This document shows, in pieces, positions 9,376 through 17,920 of a stretch of DNA of 64,000 nucleotides. The number at the start of each line of letters is the position of its first letter. The first letter of the stretch is position 1. The DNA lies in assembly GCA_035712145.1 (NCBI GenBank), contig DASTBI010000221.1:35175-99174 (forward strand), written 5' to 3'. The DNA comes from Candidatus Eisenbacteria bacterium (lineage in GTDB: Bacteria > Eisenbacteria > RBG-16-71-46). The notes below the pieces were generated by a model. The model had not been told where the DNA came from and did not search any database. It worked only from the letters and a program-made list of their open reading frames with translations. The position numbers and the translations under genes are program-made.

Positions 9376-9549
9376 GGGTTGCCCTGAACCGCCGGGTTGC
9401 CCTGAACCACCGGGTTGCGTTTCGGACTCGCGTCGCCTCCGCATCCTGCTCCGGCGCGCCCCCCTCTCGACGGGCGACCGGGTTGCCCGAACCGCCTGGT
9501 TGCGGTGAAGGACCGTCCGCAGACGGCCGCAGCCAGGGATGGCGGAGGC
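9376..9549. repeat. 18-bp direct repeats plus first copy of a dispersed element
   Basis: Two tandem 18-bp units (GGGTTGCCCTGAACCNCC at 9376-9393 and 9394-9411) are followed by a partial third unit (9412-9419), and a related unit recurs at 9480-9496. Each unit is itself an inverted repeat (GGTT...AACC). Immediately after, 9502-9535 is identical over 34 bp to 40180-40213, and similarity continues to 9549. The whole 9257-9663 gap (407 bp) holds no convincing gene; besides this repeat it contains the promoter for the gene starting at 9256 and a terminator. Confidence 0.75.
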
Positions 9550-9604
9550 CGGGCTCCAGCAACCGGGCGTTCAGGCCATCCTGTCGAGGCTTGGCAGACG
9601 CCAT

Positions 9605-9641
9605 AAAACGCCGATGGGCGGGGATTGCTCCCCGCCCATCG
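9605..9641 (-). terminator. Rho-independent terminator of the 1542-aa secreted protein gene
   Basis: A perfect 13-bp stem (9612-9624 with 9629-9641) closes a TTGC loop. On the minus strand it is followed by CGTTTTATGG, giving a short T-run. It lies 22 nt beyond the stop codon of the gene ending at 9664, which fits an intrinsic terminator. Confidence 0.85.
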
Positions 9642-9663
9642 AACGTTACTCGACTGAAGGTGC

Positions 9664-12600
9664 TTAGTTCGCCAGCACCGCCAGCTTCTTCTGGCTCGTC
9701 CAGGACGAAGTCTTGAGCTGGTAGAAGTACACACCGCTCTTGACCTTCGCGCCCGCGTCACTCGTCCCATCCCAGACCACCACGTGCTCGACACCGGCGG
9801 TGAAGTTGCGATCAGCCAACGTCTTCACCACACGACCGGTCACGTCGTAGATCTTGATGTTGACCTTGTCGGCCTTCGACAGCCCGAACGCGATTCGGGC
9901 CTGGCCGGAGTGCATCGGGTTGCTGGACTTCAGGTTCATGTACGACAGGAACGCGGAGCCATTGCCGTTCTCATTGCCATCGCCCACACCAACGGGCGCG
10001 CCCTGAGGTCCGCAGAACCCACCGGCCACGATCGTCAGAGCCTTGAAGATGTAGGCCCTGAGTCCCGCGTTGCTGACCGGCAGAATCGGAGCGCCGCTCG
10101 TCGCGCTGTAGGTAATGATGCCGCCGATACGCTGGATACGCGAGCCATCCAGATACGAGATGTGCTCACGGGCACCTGCGTTCGGGGCGTAGACCGACGC
10201 GACGTACGGGCCGGATGCACCCACGTTCTCGTGCAGGACCTGAGCCGCTGCGGTCGGAACCGCGGCGTTCACGTTCAGCACGTCGTTTTCGAGACCGCAG
10301 CCGTCGCTGAGGCCGAACTTCATGCCGGAGAGGCCGAAGCCAGCACCCGCGACGTCGAGGGCCGAACCAGACACCGGATCATAGTTCGCCACCTGCTTCG
10401 GGTTGCTCGAGAAGGTCCGGTAGACAGGGCTTCTGAGGCTGGCACCGAAGTACGCGCTCAGGAATCCCGCGCCGCCGGTCGGACCGCCCGGATTCGACAG
10501 GTCTTCGCAGAAGCCGGCGCCGATGACGAACACCGAGCGAGGCTTCGCGGTCCCCGTGGGGATCGCCGCGAAGTCGTTCAGCATTGCCATGTCGTCGTCG
10601 GTACGGTTCGGAATACGACCGAAGAAGCTGGTCGTGATCGAGCCCGTCAGGAAGACCATCGTCCGGTACCAGTTCCGCAGCATGTCGCCGGTGGGACCGG
10701 TACGGGCACCCTTGCCTGTGATGAGCTCGCCGGCAAGAGGCTGGAACGCGGAGCGATTCGAAAGCCAGGCGGCGCCCGTCGTCTGCGACTCGCCAGCGGT
10801 GGTGTTCCACAGATCCCAGTACGACCCCGGCTGTCCGCCGTTGTCGCGACGGGCGATCGAGTCGTCGCTGCCGATGCTGCCGTCGTCGGCGTTCAGGATG
10901 ACGCCCTGATCGCCGCGAGCACGCCACCCGTTGTGGGCGCCGCGCTTGTTGGCATTGGTGAGACCGATCGAGTCCGCGACCGAGACGAAGAAGAACTCGT
11001 CGAAGGTGCGGTCATGAACGTCGTCCACCAGCATGCACGCCATGCCCACGCCACCCACGCCCCAGGCCGCATCCTTCCAGCGGTCCGGAAGCACGCTGAA
11101 GTGGTACCAGCGCGCCGCGTCGGCGAAAGCGTTGAACACGAAGTTCGTGTCAGGCAGGTAGTCCACCGGAGCCGAAGCGCCCGGCGAACGGCGGAAGAAG
11201 TACTGCACGTGGGCGCCAGGCGTCAGCAACCCATCCGGAATGATCTTGGTGTATTCGTACGTCCGGCCCGGCGGCAAGCCGTTCTCGGAAGGCGATACGC
11301 CCGAAGTGAGGTCAGACGTCCACAGCGGCGGATACGCCGAGAAGGACGTCGCGCCGCAGATCATGTTGCACGTCGCGGCAGACGACGTGCTGGCGCAGCC
11401 CGTGCCGCGGCCCAGCGAAGGATCCACCACGAAGCAGCGGTTCTTCGCCTGACCGAGGACCGTGTACTTGGGATCCAGCTCGTGGTAGTTCGACACCCAC
11501 TGGCCAGCGTCGAGCACAGGGAGATTCGTTCCCAGGTTCAAGCACGGGAACAGGTTCGACTCGAGCGTGTCCATGCGGGCGCTGTTCCACTTGTTCGGAT
11601 CCCAGTTGTTGCCGTTCAGATGACCAGGACCCGACACGCCGTTGCCGCCCGTTCCGAACGCGCCGTTGTTCGCCATGTAAGCCCCAAAGAACTTCTGGGT
11701 GGCGGTCAGCGCGCCGTTGCCAGGATCGGCCACGGTTGCCGCGGCCGTGCTGGTCGGGATGCGACGGATGCCGCTGTTCCGGTTACCGATCGTCACGTAG
11801 TTGCCGACACCCGGAAGGATGCGGAACACGAGGTCGACGCGGATATTGGGCACCACACCGGTCTGCACCCAGCACGAGTCGCCCTGGATCGAGGGCCTGG
11901 TGAGACCGATGTTCGCAACGTGAGCATTGAAGCCGCTCTTCACGTGCGCCGCACAGGTGTCGAAGTTCGTACTCGTGAAGTTCGTCGTGCTCGTCGCCGG
12001 GAAGGCGTCCGAGTACTTGTACCACGGTGACACCGCGAGTCCAGCCGGCGGCGGCACGTCGATCAGAGCGAAGCTCAGGTTGTCGACGTGGTTGCCGGTG
12101 AGAACGTTCGGCGACACCGGTGAGCACGTGTTCGCGTCGTGCGAGAAAGTGAAGCAGCGCGACAGGAACTGGAAGTAGACACGAATCGAGTCCGGAATGC
12201 CGTTGGCGTTGGTCGAAAGGATCAGACCACCGGTCTTCGGCGAGAAGGCCGTGGTGAGGCACGCGTTCACCGACTGGAAGAAGATCGTCAGCGCGTGGCG
12301 AGTCTCACCCCAGACCGTCAGACCGTTCCTCTGGCGGGCCGGATAGGCCTGCATACCGATCGAGAAGAAGTTGCCGTTCACGTTCCCGCGGAACCCTGGG
12401 CTGTGGTAGTCCCACGCCAGGATCCAGTCGGTCGCGTCGGCAATCTCAGAGTCGATACCCTGGCCGTTGTAGTCCCCCGGGCCATTCGACTTGAGATTGA
12501 TGGTCGGCGAAGCCACCCAACGAGCGCGGTCCTGAGACGGACCACCGAACAGACCGCCTGGCTTCTCCTGGTTGTCGTGGTCGCCGCCGGTCAGCACGTT

Positions 12601-14292
12601 GCTGATCATGTTGCACTGCCGGTTGGCAGCGGAAGGATCAGCGAAGTTCGGCGTGCTGCACGGGTCGTTCCAAGGAGCCGCCTGGCTGCCGAGGCTCGGG
12701 TCGACGCTGTGCACGTGGGCGTAGATGCCCGGCGGCTTGCCCGTGGACTTCCAGGCGAGCGTCGCCGGCGTCCCCGTGCTGTTGTCGACGGAGTTGGCGT
12801 TCTCGAAATCACCGAAGTCGACGAGGTTGCCGCCGCCCTGGGTGATGTTGACGTTGTCGATGATGGCCGCGCCGCGGGTGCCCGACGTGAAGCCGGCGGC
12901 TGCGCCGTAGTCTTCGTCGTCGTTGCCGCGGTTGGTCTTGACGCGGAACACGACACGCACCGTGCTCCCCGCCGCGCCGGCGCCGATCGCCGTGAGCTGC
13001 GCGTTCGTGATGTTCACGTTCGCGTGCGCCGGGGTGATCGTGCCGTCCGCCGCCATGGTGCCGGTCACGCCGGCCACGGAGGCGATCTGGATCATCTGGG
13101 TCAGGCCGCCGGAGTTGTCCAGACGGAGGACCTCGGAGAACCAGCGACGCTGCGGGTCATAGACCGGAGCGATCGAAAGGTCCGCGAACCGGCAGTTGGC
13201 ATCGTCCACCGGACGACCGATGTACACCATGAAGGAGTCCACCGGACCGCCTTGCGTCGCTTCCGCGTCGGTCGCGCTGATGAAGTTGCCGTCGTTGGCC
13301 GCGACGGTCTTCGTCGGGTCCTTGTAGAAGTAGCCGATGCGCTGCTGGGCCGTTCCACCACGGACGCGCGACATGGCGGTCGCGTAGTCGAACTGCACGT
13401 TCACCGTACCGGTGTTCGGCAGGACGATGTCCTGGTAGAGCATCTGGTCCCACTGCGAACCGTAACCGGGGAAGTTCTGGTCGGTTCCCGTGATGGACTG
13501 GGAGCCTTGCTGGAAGTACGAATTATTCCCGCGGTACGAGACGATCGTCTGGTTGAAGGCATTTCCGGTGATCGGGTCGACGTGGGTCATGTCGCCCTGG
13601 CCACGGAGACCGCACCAGGCCGATGCACCACCGCCGATCGGCTTCCATTCGACGTCCGGACCAGGAACCACGGCGCCCGTGTCCGCCAGGCCGGGAATGT
13701 TGTTGCCGACGTCCCGGTGCCAGTAACCCGTCACACCGAAGGTCCGCTTGGGCGAACCCTGGTTGATGACGTAGTTACCGAAGTTGCCGTAGTCGAGGCC
13801 ATAGAACGGACGAACTCTGTCGTTCACGTTCACGGCATCGCCGCTCTGGAACGGGCGGGCGAGAGGCCACCAGCCCATGAGTGAATCGTCCTCAGCGGGC
13901 CGGGCCGGGAAGCTCCCCTGCGCCGGAGTCGCCGCACCGAAGTGATCGAAGTCCCAGACGCCGTTGTAGTGCGTTCCGGGTCCGATGCCGGGGCGGTAAT
14001 CGCCGCGGCCGACGCGATAGGGTCCGTAGCCACCGGTTTGGATCGAGGCATTTCCAAGAACGTTTCCGTTCTTGTCGCGGGGACGCCACGTGGCGTCACC
14101 AATGTGGCCGATCCAGACCGTGTCCGGGTCGTTGACGTCGCTCGTGCGCAGCCGGCTGGCCTTGGAGACGAACTGCCGGTATTCCGGCATGCCGTTCGTC
14201 ATCTCCTCGATGTCCGCAAGGACATCGGCCGCCGGCAGAGCGAACATCAGGACGCCGAGCAGTGCAAAAATCAACTGATACGGCTTCCTCAT
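9664..14292 (-). CDS. Giant secreted protein with C-terminal FlgD-like sorting domain
   Basis: The ATG at 14292 is chosen because GGAGGAAG sits just upstream and the product (1542 aa) then starts with a signal peptide (MRKPYQLIFALLG, cleavage near ADVLA). The body has many Asn/Gly/Ser-rich segments and scattered Cys, with no recognised catalytic motif. The last 90 residues (ARIAFGLSKADKVNIKIYD, TGRVVKTLADRNF, VWDGTSDAGAKVKSGVYFY) form a FlgD-Ig-like domain of the kind seen at the ends of exported proteins in FCB bacteria. It is a single-gene transcript by appearance, with its own promoter candidate and a strong terminator. A codon choice richer in A/T-ending triplets than its neighbours hints at high expression or later acquisition. 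Role unknown; probably a major surface or extracellular protein. Confidence 0.82.
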   Translation of the reverse strand: MRKPYQLIFALLGVLMFALPAADVLADIEEMTNGMPEYRQFVSKASRLRTSDVNDPDTVWIGHIGDATWRPRDKNGNVLGNASIQTGGYGPYRVGRGDYRPGIGPGTHYNGVWDFDHFGAATPAQGSFPARPAEDDSLMGWWPLARPFQSGDAVNVNDRVRPFYGLDYGNFGNYVINQGSPKRTFGVTGYWHRDVGNNIPGLADTGAVVPGPDVEWKPIGGGASAWCGLRGQGDMTHVDPITGNAFNQTIVSYRGNNSYFQQGSQSITGTDQNFPGYGSQWDQMLYQDIVLPNTGTVNVQFDYATAMSRVRGGTAQQRIGYFYKDPTKTVAANDGNFISATDAEATQGGPVDSFMVYIGRPVDDANCRFADLSIAPVYDPQRRWFSEVLRLDNSGGLTQMIQIASVAGVTGTMAADGTITPAHANVNITNAQLTAIGAGAAGSTVRVVFRVKTNRGNDDEDYGAAAGFTSGTRGAAIIDNVNITQGGGNLVDFGDFENANSVDNSTGTPATLAWKSTGKPPGIYAHVHSVDPSLGSQAAPWNDPCSTPNFADPSAANRQCNMISNVLTGGDHDNQEKPGGLFGGPSQDRARWVASPTINLKSNGPGDYNGQGIDSEIADATDWILAWDYHSPGFRGNVNGNFFSIGMQAYPARQRNGLTVWGETRHALTIFFQSVNACLTTAFSPKTGGLILSTNANGIPDSIRVYFQFLSRCFTFSHDANTCSPVSPNVLTGNHVDNLSFALIDVPPPAGLAVSPWYKYSDAFPATSTTNFTSTNFDTCAAHVKSGFNAHVANIGLTRPSIQGDSCWVQTGVVPNIRVDLVFRILPGVGNYVTIGNRNSGIRRIPTSTAAATVADPGNGALTATQKFFGAYMANNGAFGTGGNGVSGPGHLNGNNWDPNKWNSARMDTLESNLFPCLNLGTNLPVLDAGQWVSNYHELDPKYTVLGQAKNRCFVVDPSLGRGTGCASTSSAATCNMICGATSFSAYPPLWTSDLTSGVSPSENGLPPGRTYEYTKIIPDGLLTPGAHVQYFFRRSPGASAPVDYLPDTNFVFNAFADAARWYHFSVLPDRWKDAAWGVGGVGMACMLVDDVHDRTFDEFFFVSVADSIGLTNANKRGAHNGWRARGDQGVILNADDGSIGSDDSIARRDNGGQPGSYWDLWNTTAGESQTTGAAWLSNRSAFQPLAGELITGKGARTGPTGDMLRNWYRTMVFLTGSITTSFFGRIPNRTDDDMAMLNDFAAIPTGTAKPRSVFVIGAGFCEDLSNPGGPTGGAGFLSAYFGASLRSPVYRTFSSNPKQVANYDPVSGSALDVAGAGFGLSGMKFGLSDGCGLENDVLNVNAAVPTAAAQVLHENVGASGPYVASVYAPNAGAREHISYLDGSRIQRIGGIITYSATSGAPILPVSNAGLRAYIFKALTIVAGGFCGPQGAPVGVGDGNENGNGSAFLSYMNLKSSNPMHSGQARIAFGLSKADKVNIKIYDVTGRVVKTLADRNFTAGVEHVVVWDGTSDAGAKVKSGVYFYQLKTSSWTSQKKLAVLAN

Positions 14293-14606
14293 TTTGGACT
14301 TCCTCCACCCTCGCATCGGGGACATACGAGGTCTTCCGAGAAACCGCATGGCGTCGGATGACGCCACAAGGCACGTGTTGCGGTACCGCTGCGAGAATGC
14401 CTCGGGCCTTGTGTGCGAATCCTCCTTTCCGCTACCGGCGCAGCCGTTGGCAGAAGGCGACGCGGCAGAGCCCAACTTGCGTGATGTCTTTCCAATGTGG
14501 CGCCACAGATCGAAGCCGCTGCCAGCTTCGAACCGACAGCACCGCGGAACTGGAGGTGCTCTACAGGGGATACTTCAGGGGTGCACCAGATGCCCTAGTG
14601 GCTGAC

Positions 14607-14635
14607 AATCTAGGGACTTCTGCCTCAGGTGTCAA
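14607..14635 (-). promoter_or_regulatory. Putative strong sigma-70 promoter for the giant secreted protein
   Basis: Reading the minus strand, TTGACA (14635-14630) and TAGATT (14612-14607) are separated by exactly 17 nt. The -35 box overlaps the TGA stop of the upstream ABC ATPase gene. If this is the start site, the transcript has a leader of about 300 nt before the ATG at 14292. Nothing else gene-like was seen in the 339-bp gap 14293-14631. Confidence 0.55.
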
Positions 14636-15975
14636 TGGGTTTTTAAGTCAATATGGGCACTTACGGGCTGTTTTCTCGAATTGAGATCGACGACTCGACC
14701 ACCAAGGGACACCAACCAGTCGCAGTCCTGGGTCGCGATCAGCACCGGCCGAGATGCGGCGCGTCTGGCAATGAGACTACCGAGCAAGGCCTTGCGAGCG
14801 GGGTCCAGGCCGGCTGATGGCTCGTCCAGAGCGTAGAGGCAAGCGGGAGCGATCAGGGCCGACACGACCTCGAGCAATCTCTTCTCACCCGTCGACAGCG
14901 ACCAGGTTCGCCGCGCCGACCATGACTCCAGGTCGATCCCCAGACCCTCGAGCGCCTTACCGGCGAGATCGACCGCCTCGGGGCGTGGAACCCCTCTCGC
15001 CACTGCCGCATAGACCACTTCGGACTCCGGGCTCTCCTCGAAGATCTGAAGCTCCGGATATTGAAGGGTGGTGATGGGTGGCGGATCGGTCGTAATCGAC
15101 CATTTCGCTTCCACTTGAGGGATTGGCGAATGGCCGGACACGGCGCCGAGGATGACGCTCTTCCCGATCCCGTTTCGTCCGATGATTCCGGTGACTCCTC
15201 GCGCTGGAACGCTGATCTCGATCGCATGACTGATCGAGACCCGGGGTGCGTTCGAGGCTGGCTCCGGGGTGGGGCTCACCCGGATCCGGACGCTCTCGGC
15301 TCCGGCGGCGGGGGCCGGAGCGACTGGGGGCCGACCTGGAGGCGAAGGGCCCACCTCGATCGTACGGGTCGCCCGGTCCAGCTCCTCTTCGAGCTGGGTG
15401 ACCCAGACCACCGCCATCCCCTCCGACGTCCTCCGGGCCACCTCGTCCAGGACTCGCCGCCTCGTCTCGGCATCGAGATGCGCGGTGGGCTCGTCGGCCA
15501 GGAGCAGCCGTGGCTCCGTGACCAGCGCGGCCCCGATGAGCACCCGCTGCTGCCACCCGGCGGAGAGCTTCGTGGGATCGGTCTCCAGCTCTTCATCGAG
15601 CCCGAGCCGTTCGGCCCAGCGCCGGACCCGGACGCTCACCTCGTCGCCAGCGACTCCCAGATTTCGGAGGCCAAAGGCCATCTCGTCGAAGACGGTGTGC
15701 TGGAGGATCTGGGTGCTCGGATCCTGGAGCACGATCCCCATGTCCGGGCGGAGGCCCCCCGGCTGACCGTCGAGGGACCTTCCCTCGAAAGTGATCTCCC
15801 CCTGGGTCGGCCATAATCCCGCGAGCCCCAGCAGCAGGCTGCTCTTGCCTCCGCCATTCCCCCCGGTGACGGCCACCCACTCACCGGCGGACACCGACAG
15901 GGAGAGGTTCTCGACCACGGGGCGCCTTGACCCAGGAGGGATCACGCTCAGTTCCCGGGCAACGAGAAGGCTCAT
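14632..15975 (-). CDS. Double ABC ATPase of ECF/cobalt-nickel type
   Basis: A 447-aa protein with two complete ABC ATPase domains in tandem. Domain one has Walker A GGNGGGKSS (about residue 39), signature LSAGWQQR and Walker B LLLADEP. Domain two has Walker A GRNGIGKS, signature LSTGEKRL and Walker B LYALDEP. The two-ATPase arrangement and sequence style match energy-coupling-factor transporters, which import metals or vitamins. Its ATG overlaps the larC stop (ATGA), so it is co-translated with the nickel-pincer cofactor genes larB and larC, which makes nickel or cobalt a plausible substrate; this is inference. No membrane T- or S-component gene is present in the window, so its partners must be elsewhere. 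A long upstream extension of the same frame was rejected because it overlaps larC. Confidence 0.82.
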   Translation of the reverse strand: MSLLVARELSVIPPGSRRPVVENLSLSVSAGEWVAVTGGNGGGKSSLLLGLAGLWPTQGEITFEGRSLDGQPGGLRPDMGIVLQDPSTQILQHTVFDEMAFGLRNLGVAGDEVSVRVRRWAERLGLDEELETDPTKLSAGWQQRVLIGAALVTEPRLLLADEPTAHLDAETRRRVLDEVARRTSEGMAVVWVTQLEEELDRATRTIEVGPSPPGRPPVAPAPAAGAESVRIRVSPTPEPASNAPRVSISHAIEISVPARGVTGIIGRNGIGKSVILGAVSGHSPIPQVEAKWSITTDPPPITTLQYPELQIFEESPESEVVYAAVARGVPRPEAVDLAGKALEGLGIDLESWSARRTWSLSTGEKRLLEVVSALIAPACLYALDEPSAGLDPARKALLGSLIARRAASRPVLIATQDCDWLVSLGGRVVDLNSRKQPVSAHIDLKTH

Positions 15976-17162
15976 TCCCGGCGGGAGCGCTCCCCCTCCT
16001 GCCACGCGCGAAGCGCCGCATCCGCCACCTCTCGCAGGGGACGACCCGCCTTCTCGGCCGCCGCCCGCACCGACTCGAATTCCGGCGCGGCGCGAGGGCC
16101 CTGCCCCGGGACGTCGGCGACCTTCACCGCGACCCGGCCGAATGGGGTGTCGACCTCGAGCGCGCGGCGCGCGAGCTCCAGTCGCTCGTCGAATCGGAAG
16201 CGGACGCCGAGCGAGCTGGTCTCGGTGAGGATCTGCCGGGCCAGCGCGTGCGCGCTCGCCGGCTCGGCGACGACCACCAGCCACACCCCGGGCCGCCCCT
16301 TCTTCATGGTGGTCGGGATCACCATCGCGTCGAGCGCGCCGTGCTCGAGCAGCCTCGGCACGAGCGCGGCGATGAACTGCGGGTTCTCGTCGTCGAGGGC
16401 GGTCTCGAGGACCGCCACTCGGCGCAGTCCGAGGCCGTTGGGCGCCTCGGCCTCACCGAGAAGGATGCGGAGCACGTTGGGCTGCTCCTTGAGGTCGCGT
16501 TGCCCCGCCCCGACGCCGATGCGATCGAGCCGGAAGCCGGGTGGAGGCTGCCAGTGCCGGACCAGCGTGGTGATCAGCGCGGCCCCGGTCGGCGTCACCA
16601 GCTCGGCCTCGATGTCGGGCATCTCGACCGGGGCGCCGCGCAGCAGGATCGCAGTCGCCGGAGCGGGGACCGGGATCAGTCCGTGCTCCGAGCGCACCGC
16701 TCCACGGCCGAGCCGGAGCGGCGACGCGTACACCTCGTCCACGCCGAGCGCCTTCAGCCCTTCGATCGCTCCGACGACGTCGATCAGCGCGTCCACCGCC
16801 CCGACCTCGTGGAAGTGAACCTTCTCGATCGTCTCGCCGTGGACCTCGGCCTCGGCTTCCGCGAGCCGGGTGAAGACTTCGACCGCCCGCTGGCGAACCC
16901 CGAGGTCGAGGTCGGCGGCGCCGAGCAGATCGCGGATGTGACGCAGGTGCCGGTGCGGCTGCTTTCCTTCGGCCCGGACCTGGACCTGGGTGGCGACGAA
17001 GGGTCCGCGCCTGGTCTCGGAGACCGTGATGCTCGCGCCGTCGAGCCGCATGCGCGCGGGCAGTGCTCTCAGCTGGTCGGCGCTCCAGCCCGCGGAGACC
17101 AAGGCGGCGAGCGTCATGTCCCCGCTGATCCCCGAGAAGCAGTCGAAGTAGGCGATCTTCAC
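15972..17162 (-). CDS. larC: Nickel insertion protein LarC
   Basis: LarC inserts nickel into pyridinium-3,5-bisthiocarboxylic acid mononucleotide, completing the nickel-pincer cofactor used by LarA-type racemases and epimerases. The 396-aa product starts at a GTG (VKIAYFDCFSGISGDM, the hallmark N-terminus) that overlaps the larB stop (GTGA). A His-containing segment (VHFHEVGAVDALIDVVG) and the C-terminal block (LETALDDENPQ, TTMKKGRPGVWL) are typical of the full-length protein. In some lactobacilli the gene is split by a programmed frameshift into larC1 and larC2; here it is one continuous frame. LarE and LarA are not in the window. Confidence 0.92.
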   Translation of the reverse strand: MKIAYFDCFSGISGDMTLAALVSAGWSADQLRALPARMRLDGASITVSETRRGPFVATQVQVRAEGKQPHRHLRHIRDLLGAADLDLGVRQRAVEVFTRLAEAEAEVHGETIEKVHFHEVGAVDALIDVVGAIEGLKALGVDEVYASPLRLGRGAVRSEHGLIPVPAPATAILLRGAPVEMPDIEAELVTPTGAALITTLVRHWQPPPGFRLDRIGVGAGQRDLKEQPNVLRILLGEAEAPNGLGLRRVAVLETALDDENPQFIAALVPRLLEHGALDAMVIPTTMKKGRPGVWLVVVAEPASAHALARQILTETSSLGVRFRFDERLELARRALEVDTPFGRVAVKVADVPGQGPRAAPEFESVRAAAEKAGRPLREVADAALRAWQEGERSRRE

Positions 17163-17920
17163 CGGCGCCCCCGGCCGCGGTTGATGAGGTGGGCTGCGTA
17201 TCCGGCGCCGAAGCCGTTGTCCACGTTCACCACGGTGACCCCGGCCGCGCACGAATTGAGCATGGCGAGCAGCGGCGCCAGGCCGTCGAAGTGCGCACCG
17301 TAGCCGACGCTCGTGGGCACGGCGATCACGGGACGATCGGTGAGCCCCCCGACCACGCTCGGCAATGCTCCTTCAAGTCCCGCGACCACCACCAGCACTC
17401 GCGCACCGCGCAGCGCCCGGCGATGGGCCAGCAGCCGGTGGAGGCCCGCGACGCCGACGTCGGCGACCAGCTCGGCGCGGCTTCCCATGGCGCGCGCGGT
17501 GAGCAGGGCTTCCTCGGCGACCGGAAGATCCGCGGTGCCGGCGCACACCACGAGCACGCGGCCGACCGGGCGCGGCGGCCTCTTGCCATTGGGGACCACG
17601 ACCACGCGGGCGCGCTCCGAGACTCGCGCGCGGGGAAACGCCGCCGACAACGCCGAACGGCCTTCCGCATCCACGCGGGTCGCGAGCACGACCGGATTGC
17701 GGCGCGAGAGCCGCGACACGATCGCGACCAGATCGTCCGGCCGCTTGCCCTGCCCGAAGACCACCTCCGGGAATCCCGCCCGCAGTCCGCGCTGATGGTC
17801 CACGGTCGCGGCGGCCAGCCGCTCGAGCGGCGCCTGGGCGATCTCGCGCGCGGCGTCGGCCGGCGTGATGGTTCCACGGCGCACGCGGCGCAGCAGGGAC
17901 TCGAGCTCAGCCGGCCGCAC
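17159..17920 (-). CDS. larB: Nickel-pincer cofactor biosynthesis protein LarB
   Basis: LarB carboxylates the pyridinium ring of nicotinic acid adenine dinucleotide and hydrolyses the phosphoanhydride, the first step of nickel-pincer cofactor synthesis. The 253-aa product has the PurE/AIR-carboxylase-like core (VVCAGTADLPVAEEAL, ELVADVGVAGLHRLL, VVVAGLEGALPSVVGGL, PTSVGYGA), all characteristic of the family. It begins with GTG inside the last 14 nt of dus and overlaps larC at its end, so dus-larB-larC-ATPase is one translationally linked run. Length is normal. Confidence 0.93.
   Translation of the reverse strand: MRPAELESLLRRVRRGTITPADAAREIAQAPLERLAAATVDHQRGLRAGFPEVVFGQGKRPDDLVAIVSRLSRRNPVVLATRVDAEGRSALSAAFPRARVSERARVVVVPNGKRPPRPVGRVLVVCAGTADLPVAEEALLTARAMGSRAELVADVGVAGLHRLLAHRRALRGARVLVVVAGLEGALPSVVGGLTDRPVIAVPTSVGYGAHFDGLAPLLAMLNSCAAGVTVVNVDNGFGAGYAAHLINRGRGRR

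Noticed and set aside
9376..9419. 18-bp direct repeats considered as a CRISPR array
   Set aside because: Units abut with no spacers and there are only two full copies with no cas genes.
9784..12030. Long plus-strand frame antisense to the giant secreted protein
   Set aside because: Composition is typical of a shadow frame and the minus-strand gene has signal peptide, ribosome-binding site, sorting domain and terminator.
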